From assembly GCF_001613265.1 (NCBI RefSeq), contig NZ_BDCA01000001.1, forward strand, positions 124,001-188,000: a stretch of DNA of 64,000 bases. The letters are read 5' to 3'. This document shows positions 42,372 through 51,428 of this stretch, piece after piece (position 1 is the first letter of the stretch; each line of letters starts with the position of its first letter). The notes under the pieces are model-generated. The model did not search any database. It was not told the DNA's origin and saw only the letters and a list, made by a program, of their open reading frames with translations. Both the position numbers and the translations under genes were made by a program. This DNA comes from Nocardia vermiculata NBRC 100427. Its GTDB lineage: Bacteria > Actinomycetota > Actinomycetes > Mycobacteriales > Mycobacteriaceae.

Positions 42372-42490
42372 AGCCGAAGTCCGCGCTTGCCGCGCCGAAC
42401 TGGCGACGGCCAGGTCGTCACCCGGAGCACCCCACCGCGGAGGAGGGTTGCCGACCAGCAAGCCGGGGCTTCACGCTGGCACTCATGACC
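42372..42490 (-). ncRNA. SAM-IV riboswitch
   Basis: Read on the minus strand, the leader begins GGTCATGAGTGCCAGCGTGA, continues AGCCCCGGCTTGCTGGTC and GGCAACCCTCC, then CGCGGTGGGGTGCTCCGGG and TGACGACC, and ends with a GCGCGGCAAGCGCGG hairpin region. This matches the SAM-IV class known upstream of actinobacterial methionine genes almost base for base, including the P1 pairing of GGTCATG with the GACGACC segment. It binds S-adenosylmethionine and would lower expression of the downstream desulfurase-like gene, starting 38 nt later, when SAM is high. Confidence 0.93.
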
Positions 42491-42497
42491 TGCAGCG

Positions 42498-42527
42498 AGA
42501 GTGGCAGACGATTCCGCTGCTTGTCAA
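42498..42527 (-). promoter_or_regulatory. Promoter of the riboswitch-controlled gene
   Basis: A perfect -35 TTGACA (42527 down to 42522) is followed 17-18 bp later by CACTCT, a weak -10. The predicted start of transcription falls at about 42491, the first bases of the riboswitch, which supports the assignment. Confidence 0.55.
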
Positions 42528-42716
42528 CCTCCGGGTGCGCACGCCCCGTTGCCCTCACCCTGATTAATAACGTCTGACCTGCACGGCCTCACCTCGCAGG
42601 AGAACCGACCTGTTGCCGTAAGTCGTTGCCGCGCTTACGTTCTGAATGCACGTGCCGTCCGCCCTGGCGGACGATCGCATCGACGCCGGTATACGCCCGG
42701 CACGGGGAGAAATACG

Positions 42717-43556
42717 ATGACCGAAACACTCGACAGATCCGGGTCCCAGGATGGCCGCACCACCGGCCGTCCAGTGGACCCGCACATTCTCACCACGACG
42801 ATCCGCGACTTCTCTGCCGACCATCTGCTGCAACTGCTGAAAGGTGACGTCTACGCGGTGCGAGTGCGCGACGTCGTCACCGGCCCCGCGCTGGACGGAT
42901 TGCGCGGTCGTTTCGTCGGCCGCGAGGATCACGGCCCGCTCGGCACCGATCCGCAGTTCCGGCGGATCGGATACGCCTTCTCCGAAGTCGGCGCGGGAGG
43001 ACAGTCCACCTACTTCGACGAGGCCGCCGAACACCGCAGCCGGCTGCGTGAACTCGCCGCACCGTACGAGTATCCCGCCGACACCATCCGGATCCTGCTC
43101 GACGAAACCTGGCCGGCCGGAACAACACTGCTCACCTCGCAGAGCCGCAAGTTCTTCGCCGGGGTCGTCCGGTATCAGCTCGGCGGCGTGGATCTGGAGC
43201 CGCACACCGACAACGTGCAACGGGGTCTGCCGGACGACGACGTGCTCGGCATCCGCCGCCAGTTGTCGGTGAACGTCTACCTCGACGTCCCCGACGAGGG
43301 TGGCGAACTCGAGGTCTGGGACTCGTATCCGTCCGAAGACGATTACCGGGCACTGTCCGGGGCGCGGGTCTGGGGCGTCGACCGGGACGCTGTCGGCGAG
43401 CCGGCGCTCACGGTTCGCCCCCGAGTCGGGGAGGCGATCTTCATCGATCCCCGGCGCGTACACGCCGTCACCCCGTCCCGGGATCGGCCGCGCGTGACGA
43501 TCGGGCTGTTCATCGGAGTCCGCGGCCGCGACCAGCCGCTGGGGGTGTGGAGCTGA
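42717..43556 (+). CDS. 2OG-Fe(II) oxygenase
   Basis: The 279-residue protein starts at ATG 42717 with GGGGAG 7 nt upstream. The jelly-roll core holds the full facial triad: EPHTDN (His163, Asp165) and RRVHAV (His249), with the 2-oxoglutarate Arg in RPRVTIGLFIG (Arg259). The intact Asp argues for hydroxylation or desaturation rather than halogenation. FRRIGYAF and IRILLDETWPAG mark it as one of the amino-acid-acting small oxygenases of natural product clusters. It heads a seven-gene operon and probably modifies the product of, or the amino acid used by, the next enzyme. Confidence 0.85.
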   Translation: MTETLDRSGSQDGRTTGRPVDPHILTTTIRDFSADHLLQLLKGDVYAVRVRDVVTGPALDGLRGRFVGREDHGPLGTDPQFRRIGYAFSEVGAGGQSTYFDEAAEHRSRLRELAAPYEYPADTIRILLDETWPAGTTLLTSQSRKFFAGVVRYQLGGVDLEPHTDNVQRGLPDDDVLGIRRQLSVNVYLDVPDEGGELEVWDSYPSEDDYRALSGARVWGVDRDAVGEPALTVRPRVGEAIFIDPRRVHAVTPSRDRPRVTIGLFIGVRGRDQPLGVWS

Positions 43557-44242
43557 TGACACTCACCGCAACCACGCCGGTCGGGTCCGCATCGCACAAG
43601 GCGGCGTTCGACCTGAAGGGACGACAGTACGACTACGCCGACCGCTCGGCCATCCTGTTGGTGAGCGTCGGCGCCGACTATCACGAGGGTGAGAAGTTCG
43701 GCGCCACCATCGATCTGCTCAACCGCAGCGGGTTCGGGCAGATCACCGTCGCCGTGGCCGATACGCTGCAACGCCACAATCTGGGGATCGAATCGGCGCG
43801 CGCCTACGCCGAATCGAGGAGACGCGGCGATCAATGGGTGGCACGCAACCGCCCGCTGCTCGATCTGCTCACCGCAGACACCGACATTCTCCGCTGGGAC
43901 GACGCCCTCGTCGACCCGGAGTATCCGCGAGCGTTGCGCGATGTCCGGGCGGCGTACACGTCGAACACAGGGTATCGGGCGGCGATCGACACGACCATCG
44001 ATCGGTTCGTCGCCCGCCGCGACGGCGATGGCGCGGATCTCGAGCGGGTACGGCAGCGCTGCCTCGCCTACCTGCTCGAGGAGGTGCCGATCATCCAACC
44101 GCTCTGGGCCGCACAGGGTTACGACTTCGTCGTCTATCCGCAGCAGATTTCCGCAGCCATGCAGGCGACGCGCGAACTGTTCGTCGCCGACGGGGCCGCG
44201 TGGCTGCCACTACGTTTCAAGAAGCGCAGGTCCGCGCGGTGA
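43556..44242 (+). CDS. Cyclodipeptide synthase-like, tRNA-dependent (divergent)
   Basis: The 228-residue protein starts at an ATG overlapping the oxygenase stop. It follows the CDPS layout: AILLVSVGADYHEGEKF aligns with the substrate loop of AlbC with Ser37 at the same number as the AlbC nucleophile, then ADTLQRHNL, ILRWDDALVDPEYPRAL and CLAYLLEEVPII. Here Tyr172 and Glu176 keep the catalytic Y-x-x-x-E spacing. The loop GADYHEG differs from the usual GNSYFS, so specificity may be unusual. CDPSs join two aminoacyl-tRNAs into a diketopiperazine. Assignment is by motif comparison from memory; another tRNA-dependent ligase is possible. Confidence 0.65.
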   Translation: MTLTATTPVGSASHKAAFDLKGRQYDYADRSAILLVSVGADYHEGEKFGATIDLLNRSGFGQITVAVADTLQRHNLGIESARAYAESRRRGDQWVARNRPLLDLLTADTDILRWDDALVDPEYPRALRDVRAAYTSNTGYRAAIDTTIDRFVARRDGDGADLERVRQRCLAYLLEEVPIIQPLWAAQGYDFVVYPQQISAAMQATRELFVADGAAWLPLRFKKRRSAR

Positions 44243-45612
44243 GCGTCGTCGACCGGGACATCACCGCCGGACGGCGCACGACCGGGTTCATCGGCCTGGC
44301 CACGGCCTCGTTCCTCGGTTGTATCGACCTGACGATCGTGTCGACCGCACTGCCGGCGATCACCCGTGACCTGACCACGACGATCGGCATCTCGCAGCTG
44401 GTGCTCAGCGGATTTCTCACCGCACTCGCGATGTTCATGGTGACAGCGGGACGGCTCGGGGACCGGTTCGGTCGCCGGCGCGTCCTGCTGGCCGGGCTCG
44501 CTGTCTTCGTGGTCGGTTCGGTGGGCGCGGCGCTCGCTCCGGGGATCGGCTGGCTCATCGTGGCCCGGTTCGTGCAGGGTGCAGCCTGCGCCGTGCTCTA
44601 CACCGGCACATCCACGCTGGTGGAACAGCTGTTCCCGGAGGGTGAGCGCGGACGTGCGGTGGGGTGGCTGTACGCGGTGAACGGTGTCGGCCTGGCCATC
44701 GGGCCGGTATTCGGCGGACTGCTGGTACCCGCATTCGGGTGGAGTTCGGTGTTCTGGATCAATGTGCCGTTCGGGCTGGTGGCGATCGTGCTGATTCTGG
44801 CGGCGGTCCCCGCACCCGAGCCTGCCGGCCACACCGCCGCCGACCCCGTCGGTCAAGTGCTGCTCGCGGTGACCGTGGCCGCGGCGGTCGCCTTCGTCTC
44901 GCTGCCCGAGAGTGCCGGATGGCTGAGTCTGCCGGTACTGAGCGCCGCCACCGTCGCGGTACTCGGGGCGGCCGGGTTGATCGTGGTGGAACGGCGGGCG
45001 AACCAGCCGCTGCTGGACATCGCGTTGTTCACGCACCCGCGCTTCGGTGCGGCACTGCTGTCGGACTTCTTCCTCGCCGCGTTCTACGCCTCCGCACTCC
45101 TGGTGCTTCCGCCGTATCTGACGGATCGGCACGACCTCGGTGAACGCACGATCGGCGTGTCGCTGCTGCTGGTCAGCGCGACCATGGCGCTCACCTCGCC
45201 GCGGGTGGGACGCTGGGTGGACCGCGTGGGGCCGATCACGCCGTTGCGCTACGGATTCGGCGCCCTCACCATAGCCGCGGTCGCCACCCTGATCGGCGGT
45301 GTCTCGGGATCGCTGGTCGTGCTGCTGACCGGTTTCGTGTTCTTCGGGCTCGGCTGGGCGTCGATCCTGGCGCCGGCCACACTCGCCGCCCTGTCCTCGG
45401 TACCTGCCGCCGAATCCGGATTCGCGATCGGCGCGTCGTGGACCTTCCACAATCTGGGCGGCGCACTGGGGGCCGCCGTCGCGGCGGCAATCTACGTGTC
45501 GTCGGACGCTTCGGGCGGGCTGGTATCCGTCGCGGTGCTGCTGCTGGCCGTATCGCTCACCGCGCTGATCGCGAATCTGGTGATCACCGACCGGAAAGGA
45601 GTCCGGTCATGA
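44239..45612 (+). CDS. MFS drug/metabolite exporter (DHA2-like)
   Basis: The 457-residue protein starts at a GTG overlapping the CDPS-like gene stop (GTGA). It has 12-14 hydrophobic helices, motif A GRLGDRFGRRRVLLAG, motif C-like GVGLAIGPVFGGLL and an early LDLTIV-like CIDLTIVSTALPAI, typical of proton-driven multidrug/metabolite exporters. Position between the biosynthetic enzymes and the importer suggests export of the operon product. Confidence 0.9.
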   Translation: MSVVDRDITAGRRTTGFIGLATASFLGCIDLTIVSTALPAITRDLTTTIGISQLVLSGFLTALAMFMVTAGRLGDRFGRRRVLLAGLAVFVVGSVGAALAPGIGWLIVARFVQGAACAVLYTGTSTLVEQLFPEGERGRAVGWLYAVNGVGLAIGPVFGGLLVPAFGWSSVFWINVPFGLVAIVLILAAVPAPEPAGHTAADPVGQVLLAVTVAAAVAFVSLPESAGWLSLPVLSAATVAVLGAAGLIVVERRANQPLLDIALFTHPRFGAALLSDFFLAAFYASALLVLPPYLTDRHDLGERTIGVSLLLVSATMALTSPRVGRWVDRVGPITPLRYGFGALTIAAVATLIGGVSGSLVVLLTGFVFFGLGWASILAPATLAALSSVPAAESGFAIGASWTFHNLGGALGAAVAAAIYVSSDASGGLVSVAVLLLAVSLTALIANLVITDRKGVRS

Positions 45613-47231
45613 CCGAACTCGATGTGGCTGAACCCCGAAACGGCAGCCGCCTCACTCCCACCGTGCGCGCGGTGACCGCCGCGCTCACCCTGTCGCTCGC
45701 ACTACCGCTCGCGGCCTGCGGCGGGGCGGCTTCGGCCTCCGACACGCTCCGCTACGGGTTGTCTTCGGCGCCGAGCTGCGCGGATCCGGCCCAGGCGAGC
45801 ACCAACCAGACCGTCAACGTGACCAGGCAGGTGGTCGACTCACTGGTCGACCAGAATCCCGAGACGGGCACGGTCACTCCGTGGCTCGCCGAACGATTCG
45901 ACATCTCATCGGATGGGCGCAGTTTCACCTTCACGCTGCGTCCGGACGTCACGTTCAGCGACGGGACACCACTCACCGCCGGGGTGGTGAAGCAGAACTT
46001 CGACACCCTCGCGGCACCCCGGCCGGGTGCCGGCTCGACCCGCACACTGCAGGCCTCCGGGTTCCTGCTCGGCTACGACCGCACCGATACTCCCGATCCA
46101 CGCACCGCGATCGTGCGGTTCGAGTCACCGAATGTGCAGTTCCTGCAGGCTGCGGCGACGACCCAACTCGGCATTCTCGCGCCGTCGACGGTGAACCGCT
46201 CGTTCGACGAGCGCTGCATCGCGGCCAACGTCGTCGGCACCGGCCCCTTCACCTATTCCGGCTGGGAACAGAACCGGTCGGTGACACTCACCCGTCGCGA
46301 CGATTATCGCTGGGCCGCCGATATCGGTCTCGCCGATGAAAGCCGCTATCGGAAGGTCGAATTCAGCGTCGTCCCCGAGTCCGGGGTGCGGGCGGGCAGC
46401 ATCGGGTCGGGCCGGCTGGATGCCACGGCAGATCCGCAACCGCAGGACCGCGATACCCTCACCTCGGTGGGCGCCACCCTGGTGTCGCGACCGAATCCCG
46501 GGCTGCCGTTCGTGATTCAGCCGAATCTCGCGCACGGTGTCCTCGCCGACCGGGAGGTGCGCCGCGCCGTGCTGACCGCCCTCAACCGCCCGGAACTGGT
46601 GGACACGATCCTCGGCGACGGCTTCGAACCGGCGACGAGCGTGCTGGCGTCGACGACTCCGGGCTACCACGAGGACGCGGGCGTCCGGTACGACCCGAAG
46701 GCATCCGAACGCGTGCTCGATGCCGCCGGTTGGCGTCGGTCGGGTGAGGGCGTCCGCGAAAAGGGCGGGCAGAAGCTGACATTCGATGTGATCTACTCAC
46801 CCGAGTTCTACGGCAACAAGCCGATCCTGGAGCTCGTCCAGCAGCAGTTACACGCGGTCGGTATCGGTGTGACCATCAGCGCGCTGTCCAACGACGATTT
46901 CCTGTCCCGCCGCTCGGCCGGTGACTTCGATGCGGTGTACTACAACGTCACCCGCGCCGATCCGGATATCCTCCGATCACGGGTGAGCGCCGGTGGGACC
47001 AACTACTCGCACCGCCAGGCTGATCCGCAGATCGACCCGTTGCTCGACCGGCAAGCCGGGGTGGCCGATCAGGACGAGCGGAACCGGATCGTCGAACAAG
47101 CTCAGACCCGGGTGATCGCGGCCGGTTACGCGATTCCGGTGGTCGAACTGTCCCAGGTCGCCGCTGTCGCAGCCGGATTCGACGGGATCGGGTTCGACGC
47201 CTCCGGTGTGCTGCGATTGCAGTTCCGGTGA
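45609..47231 (+). CDS. Opp/Nik-family ABC substrate-binding lipoprotein
   Basis: The 540-residue lipoprotein starts at an ATG overlapping the MFS stop, with AAAGGAG 7 nt upstream. The signal peptide ends in the lipobox LPLAACGG (Cys about 37). The family 5 binding-protein fold follows: SLVDQNPETGTVTPWLAERF, TFTLRPDVTFSDGTPLTAGVV, GTGPFTYSGWEQNRSVTLTR. It captures a peptide, opine-like metallophore or metal chelate outside and passes it to the two permeases encoded next. Confidence 0.92.
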   Translation: MTELDVAEPRNGSRLTPTVRAVTAALTLSLALPLAACGGAASASDTLRYGLSSAPSCADPAQASTNQTVNVTRQVVDSLVDQNPETGTVTPWLAERFDISSDGRSFTFTLRPDVTFSDGTPLTAGVVKQNFDTLAAPRPGAGSTRTLQASGFLLGYDRTDTPDPRTAIVRFESPNVQFLQAAATTQLGILAPSTVNRSFDERCIAANVVGTGPFTYSGWEQNRSVTLTRRDDYRWAADIGLADESRYRKVEFSVVPESGVRAGSIGSGRLDATADPQPQDRDTLTSVGATLVSRPNPGLPFVIQPNLAHGVLADREVRRAVLTALNRPELVDTILGDGFEPATSVLASTTPGYHEDAGVRYDPKASERVLDAAGWRRSGEGVREKGGQKLTFDVIYSPEFYGNKPILELVQQQLHAVGIGVTISALSNDDFLSRRSAGDFDAVYYNVTRADPDILRSRVSAGGTNYSHRQADPQIDPLLDRQAGVADQDERNRIVEQAQTRVIAAGYAIPVVELSQVAAVAAGFDGIGFDASGVLRLQFR

Positions 47232-47241
47232 CGGGTGGATC

Positions 47242-48195
47242 ATGACGAATGTGTTCGTGCGCGCCGTGCTGGGCCGCGTGGCTGCCGGGGTGGTCGTGGT
47301 GTGGGCGGTGTTCACCCTGGTGTTCGGGATCCTGCGGGTGCTGCCCGGCGATCCGGTCTCCCTCGCGGCGAATGCCGACAGCGGCGGTGTCCCACCGTCG
47401 GCGGCGACGATCGCGGCATTGACCGCGCAGTACGGTCTCGACCGGCCGCTGTGGCAGCAATATCTGTCCGCACTGGGTGATTTCGTCACCGGCGACTGGG
47501 GGACCTCGGTGGTCACCGGGCAACCGGTCACGACGTCACTGCTGGACGCGCTGCCGTCCACCGCGGCACTGGCGGCGGCAGCCTTGGCGCTCGGTGCGGT
47601 GGTCGCGTTCGTCCTCGCCTTCGCCGCGACGTTCCGGCCCGACGGGATCACCGCGCGGGTGCTGGGACAGCTGCCGTCGATCCTGGTGTCACTGCCGACC
47701 TTCGCCGTGGGCCTGGTGCTGATCCAGGTGTTCGCATTCGGGTTGGGCCTGGTCCCCGGATTCGGTGAGGACGGCGTATCCACGCTGGTACTGCCGGCGA
47801 TCACGCTCGCCATCCCGATCGCCGGATATCTGGGCCAGGTGATGGCGGCGGGAATGCGGGAAGCGGCCGCGCAACCGTTCGTCGACGTCGCCCGCGCGAA
47901 AGGCGCATCGGAGGCGGCGGTGCATCTTCGCCACGTCGCCCCCGCGGCGGCATTGCCGGCGCTGTCAGCGCTCGGCGTCCTCATCGGTGCCGCCCTCGCC
48001 GGTGCCGTCGTCGTGGAGACCGTGTTCTCCCGCGCCGGTCTCGGCCGGCTCACCCAGCAGGCGGTCGCCGCCCACGACGGACCGGTACTGCTGGCCGCGG
48101 TGGTGATCTCCGCGGCGATCTTCGTGGTGGTAACCCTCGCCGTCGACCTGATCAGCCCGTTCATCGACCCTCGAGCCGGAAGTGTGCACGGATGA
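47242..48195 (+). CDS. ABC permease, DppB/NikB type
   Basis: The 317-residue protein has six membrane helices. The N-terminal signature VFGILRVLPGDPVSLAA is typical of OppB/DppB/NikB permeases, and the EAA loop reads VARAKGASEAAVHLRHVAPAA. The start is taken at ATG 47242; a 10-nt gap follows the binding-protein stop. It forms the channel with the next permease. Confidence 0.92.
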   Translation: MTNVFVRAVLGRVAAGVVVVWAVFTLVFGILRVLPGDPVSLAANADSGGVPPSAATIAALTAQYGLDRPLWQQYLSALGDFVTGDWGTSVVTGQPVTTSLLDALPSTAALAAAALALGAVVAFVLAFAATFRPDGITARVLGQLPSILVSLPTFAVGLVLIQVFAFGLGLVPGFGEDGVSTLVLPAITLAIPIAGYLGQVMAAGMREAAAQPFVDVARAKGASEAAVHLRHVAPAAALPALSALGVLIGAALAGAVVVETVFSRAGLGRLTQQAVAAHDGPVLLAAVVISAAIFVVVTLAVDLISPFIDPRAGSVHG

Positions 48196-49058
48196 CGAAC
48201 TTCGTGGGACCGCGCGTCCGGGACGTCACGCTGCGGCGATTCACGGCGCGGTGGCCGTTTCCACCTGTCGCCACTGTGATTTCGTCGGTGGTGCTGGTGC
48301 TCGTGCTGGTCGCGGCGGCGGCGCCCGCACTGCTCACCCGGAGCGATCCGTTCGCGGTGGCGCCCGCCGACCGGTTGCAGGCGCCCGGACTGTCACATCC
48401 GTTCGGGACCGACCGGTTGGGTCGTGATGTGTTCACCCGCGTCATATACGGCACGGGGGCCTCCCTGACCGCGGCCTTGGTTGCCGTCGCCATCGCGGTG
48501 ATCAGCGGCGGGCTCATCGGCGTCGTCGCAGGCTATCTCGGTGGCCGGCCCGACCGGGTCGGAATGCGGATCGTGGATGTGCTGCTCGCCGTGCCGAGCC
48601 TGCTGCTGTCGATGACGGTGATCGCCGCGACCGGCGGTGGGACGCTCGAACTCGGTGTCGCGGTCGGCATCGCCGGTGTCGCCACGGCGGCACGCGTCGT
48701 CCGGTCTCGCACCCTGCAGTTGCGGTCCGCGCCGTTCGTCGAGGCGGCGGCGGTCAGCGGGTGGAGCCGGCCGGTCGTGGTGAGCAGACATATCGTGCCG
48801 CACCTGTGGCCGACGGCGGCGGCGGTCGCCTCCGTGGAATTCGGGCAGGCCGTGCTGGCCGTCGCCGCACTGGGCTTCCTCGGATTCGGGCCACCACCGC
48901 CTGCCCCCGAATGGGGTTCGATGGTCGCCGACGGTCGCGCATTCCTCGCGGACGCGTGGTGGCTCACCGCCCTACCGGCTCTGGTCATCATGGTTGTCGT
49001 GCTCGCCGCCTACCGGATCTCCCGGGTGATCGAAGGAGCACATCGTGCTCGAGATTGA
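48192..49058 (+). CDS. ABC permease, DppC/NikC type
   Basis: The 288-residue protein starts at an ATG overlapping the previous stop. It has the DppC-type region LSHPFGTDRLGRDVFTRVIY after the first helix, and an EAA loop at FVEAAAVSGWSRPVVVSRHI. There are five to six helices. It ends 14 nt inside the ATPase gene. Confidence 0.92.
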   Translation: MTNFVGPRVRDVTLRRFTARWPFPPVATVISSVVLVLVLVAAAAPALLTRSDPFAVAPADRLQAPGLSHPFGTDRLGRDVFTRVIYGTGASLTAALVAVAIAVISGGLIGVVAGYLGGRPDRVGMRIVDVLLAVPSLLLSMTVIAATGGGTLELGVAVGIAGVATAARVVRSRTLQLRSAPFVEAAAVSGWSRPVVVSRHIVPHLWPTAAAVASVEFGQAVLAVAALGFLGFGPPPPAPEWGSMVADGRAFLADAWWLTALPALVIMVVVLAAYRISRVIEGAHRARD

Positions 49059-50520
49059 AGACCTGAACCTCACTTTCGGCGATACTCGCATCCTGCGCGA
49101 GGTGAGCCTGCAGGTGCAGCCCGGGGAGGTCGTCGCTGTCGTCGGGGAATCGGGAAGTGGGAAGTCCTCCCTCGCACGCACCATTCTCGGGCTGCACCGC
49201 GGGCGGATCCGGGTGGCGGCAGCGCGGCTTCGGCTCGACGATTCCGAGCTGCCCGCGCCGGGCTCCCGAGCATGGCGATCGGTGCGGGGCCGGCGGGTCG
49301 GTTATGTGCCGCAGGATCCCGGGAGCTCACTGAATCCGGTGCAGCGCATCGGAAGTCAGGTGCGTGAGGCACTGCGCCTGTGCGGCAAACCATCCGGTGA
49401 GGCCGACGCCGTAGATCGCCTCGCCGAGGTGGGGCTGGCGGATCCGTCGTACGTGCGGCGGTACCCGCATGAACTCTCCGGCGGGCAGCGGCAGCGCGTC
49501 CTGATCGCCATGGCTCTGGCCGGACGCCCCGGTCTGGTGGTTGCCGACGAGCCGACCAGCGCGCTCGACGCCGAGGTCGCCGATCAGGTACTCGACGCTC
49601 TCACCGCACAGGCCACCGGCGGCACCGGCCTGCTGCTGATCACCCATGATCTGCGGGTCGCGGCGGACCGGGCGCATCGGGTCGTCGTGCTCGACGGCGG
49701 CCGGGTAGTGGAGGCGGCACCGGCCGAGCAGGTACTGCAGAACCCGGAAAGCACTGCGGCACAAGCTTTGCAGCGGGCCATGCCGGGCCGCAGGGGTCCG
49801 GTGGCGGCCTCCGCACCGGGGGAACCGGTGTTACGCGCCCGGCAGTTGAGCAAACGGTTCGGCGCGGTCACCGCACTGGACTCGGCAGAACTGACCGTGC
49901 ATCGCGGTGAAACGGTCGCCGTCGTCGGCCCGTCCGGCTCCGGCAAATCGACACTGGCCAGACTGCTGACCGGGCTGACCACAGCCGATACGGGTCACGT
50001 CGAAACAACCGGCGGGCGCGTGCAATTGGTGGCCCAGAATCCGCTGACAGCCTTGGATCCACGCTGGACGGTGGAGCGAATCGTGGCGGAATCACTGCAT
50101 CCGTCGCTGGGCCTCACCCGGCCTCAGCGGGCGCAACGGGTACGCGAGGTCCTCGACGACGTCGGCCTCGGTGCCGACTTCGCCCGCCGCCGGCCCCACG
50201 AACTCTCCGGCGGCCAGGGCCAGCGCGTCGCCATCGCCCGAGCCCTGGCCCCACGCCCCGCCCTCATCGTCCTCGACGAGGCAGTATCGGCCCTGGACGT
50301 CGTCTCCCGGGCAACGGTCCTCGACATCCTCGCCGACCTACAGGCCTCACACGGCACCGCATACGTATTCATCACCCACGACCGACTCGTCGCCCGCGAC
50401 ATCGCCCATCGCACGATAGAAGTGCGCGGCGGGCGAGTGCGCGAACTCTCCACCGCCGAGACCACCAGGGACAATTCCGCCGCTACGCCGCCGGCAATGC
50501 TGAGCAGCCCACACCGATAA
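49045..50520 (+). CDS. Fused double-domain ABC ATPase (DppD-DppF type)
   Basis: The 491-residue protein, from GTG 49045, carries two complete nucleotide-binding domains. Domain one has GESGSGKSS, LSGGQRQRVLIAMAL and LVVADEPTSALD; domain two has GPSGSGKSTLA, LSGGQGQRVAIARAL and LIVLDEAVSALD. Fusion of the DppD and DppF subunits gives a complete motor for the two permeases. Domain two has DEA where DEP is usual. It ends the operon that began at 42717. Confidence 0.93.
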   Translation: MLEIEDLNLTFGDTRILREVSLQVQPGEVVAVVGESGSGKSSLARTILGLHRGRIRVAAARLRLDDSELPAPGSRAWRSVRGRRVGYVPQDPGSSLNPVQRIGSQVREALRLCGKPSGEADAVDRLAEVGLADPSYVRRYPHELSGGQRQRVLIAMALAGRPGLVVADEPTSALDAEVADQVLDALTAQATGGTGLLLITHDLRVAADRAHRVVVLDGGRVVEAAPAEQVLQNPESTAAQALQRAMPGRRGPVAASAPGEPVLRARQLSKRFGAVTALDSAELTVHRGETVAVVGPSGSGKSTLARLLTGLTTADTGHVETTGGRVQLVAQNPLTALDPRWTVERIVAESLHPSLGLTRPQRAQRVREVLDDVGLGADFARRRPHELSGGQGQRVAIARALAPRPALIVLDEAVSALDVVSRATVLDILADLQASHGTAYVFITHDRLVARDIAHRTIEVRGGRVRELSTAETTRDNSAATPPAMLSSPHR

Positions 50521-50598
50521 CCACACCGCGTGCCGCATACGATCGCGGCACAGTTCGATCGAGGCTACTGCTCGGGTACTACTGATGGACGGTTCACT

Positions 50599-51420
50599 AT
50601 GACGATGTCGCTGCAGGTTCCCACCCCGCTCGGGGATGTGCGCCTCGAGGGAGACGGACCGACGTTCCGGTCACTGATGCCGCCGGAACTGTGCTTCCAG
50701 GGAATTGGTTTCGGGGGTTACTCGGCCGCGATCGCCGCGCTGGCTGGCTTCGTGCAGTTGCCCGGCCGCACACTGCGCAGCATCCACGCCGTGTTCACCG
50801 CCCCGATCGAACCGGGTCCGCTCGATGTGACGGCGAACGTACTCTCCGCGGGCCGCAGCTGTGGAATGTGCGAGATTACCGTCGCACAGAAGGGCACCCC
50901 GGTCCTGACCGCGCTCGCCTGGTTCGTCGATCCACGGATGATGAACGATCGCGAAGCCCCTGCCACACAATCACTTTCCTTCAACAGCTACGACGAGTTG
51001 CCCTGGGTCGTCGAGGTGGCACCGTTCCTGAAAGGGCTGAACCTGCGGGCGATCGACTACCCGCTGACCGAAGACACCTTCTGCGACGGGCAGGGACGCG
51101 TCGCACTATGGGCCGTACCGGACGCCGCTGCATCGGCGGATCGCCGGGCCGCAGAAATCTCCGGGCGCCTCACCGACATCATGTTCTTCGATGCGTTTCT
51201 CATGGACAGCGGCCTGCGAACCGAGCCCGCGCAGACTCGCATGATCAGCTTGGACCTGTCGGTCATCTGGTCCACCGGACACGAGGCACCCGCGCCCACG
51301 CTGCTGGAAGCCGACGGACGTATCGACCGTCAACTGGCAACCACGCAAGGCACCCTGCGTGATACCACCGGAGCAACGCGAGCATCGGCTACCTCTCAAT
51401 GCCGAATCTTTCGAGCCTGA
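50599..51420 (+). CDS. Acyl-CoA thioesterase-like (double hotdog) protein
   Basis: The 273-residue protein, from ATG 50599, has two hotdog modules in the TesB/thioesterase-like pattern: GFGGYSAAIAALAGFV, RTLRSIHAVFTAPIEPGPL, then FFDAFLMDSGLR and ISLDLSVIWST. It probably cleaves acyl-CoA or another thioester in the cytoplasm. It starts 78 nt after the ABC operon on the same strand and might be read through, but its link to the operon is not proven. Confidence 0.75.
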   Translation: MTMSLQVPTPLGDVRLEGDGPTFRSLMPPELCFQGIGFGGYSAAIAALAGFVQLPGRTLRSIHAVFTAPIEPGPLDVTANVLSAGRSCGMCEITVAQKGTPVLTALAWFVDPRMMNDREAPATQSLSFNSYDELPWVVEVAPFLKGLNLRAIDYPLTEDTFCDGQGRVALWAVPDAAASADRRAAEISGRLTDIMFFDAFLMDSGLRTEPAQTRMISLDLSVIWSTGHEAPAPTLLEADGRIDRQLATTQGTLRDTTGATRASATSQCRIFRA

Positions 51421-51428
51421 GGCGGAGT

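Noticed and set aside
42560..42716. Possible IdeR, Zur or Nur box before the CDPS operon
   Set aside because: No sequence close to the iron-box TTAGG/CCTAA or Zur-type dyads could be found, so metal control is not claimed.
43834..44238. In-frame extension upstream of the MFS gene
   Set aside because: It overlaps the CDPS-like gene in another frame; the MFS protein begins normally at the GTG at 44239.
44134..45450. 438-codon minus-strand frame opposite the MFS gene
   Set aside because: The product is full of Arg, Gln and His with no motif, while the plus-strand frame has MFS signature motifs.
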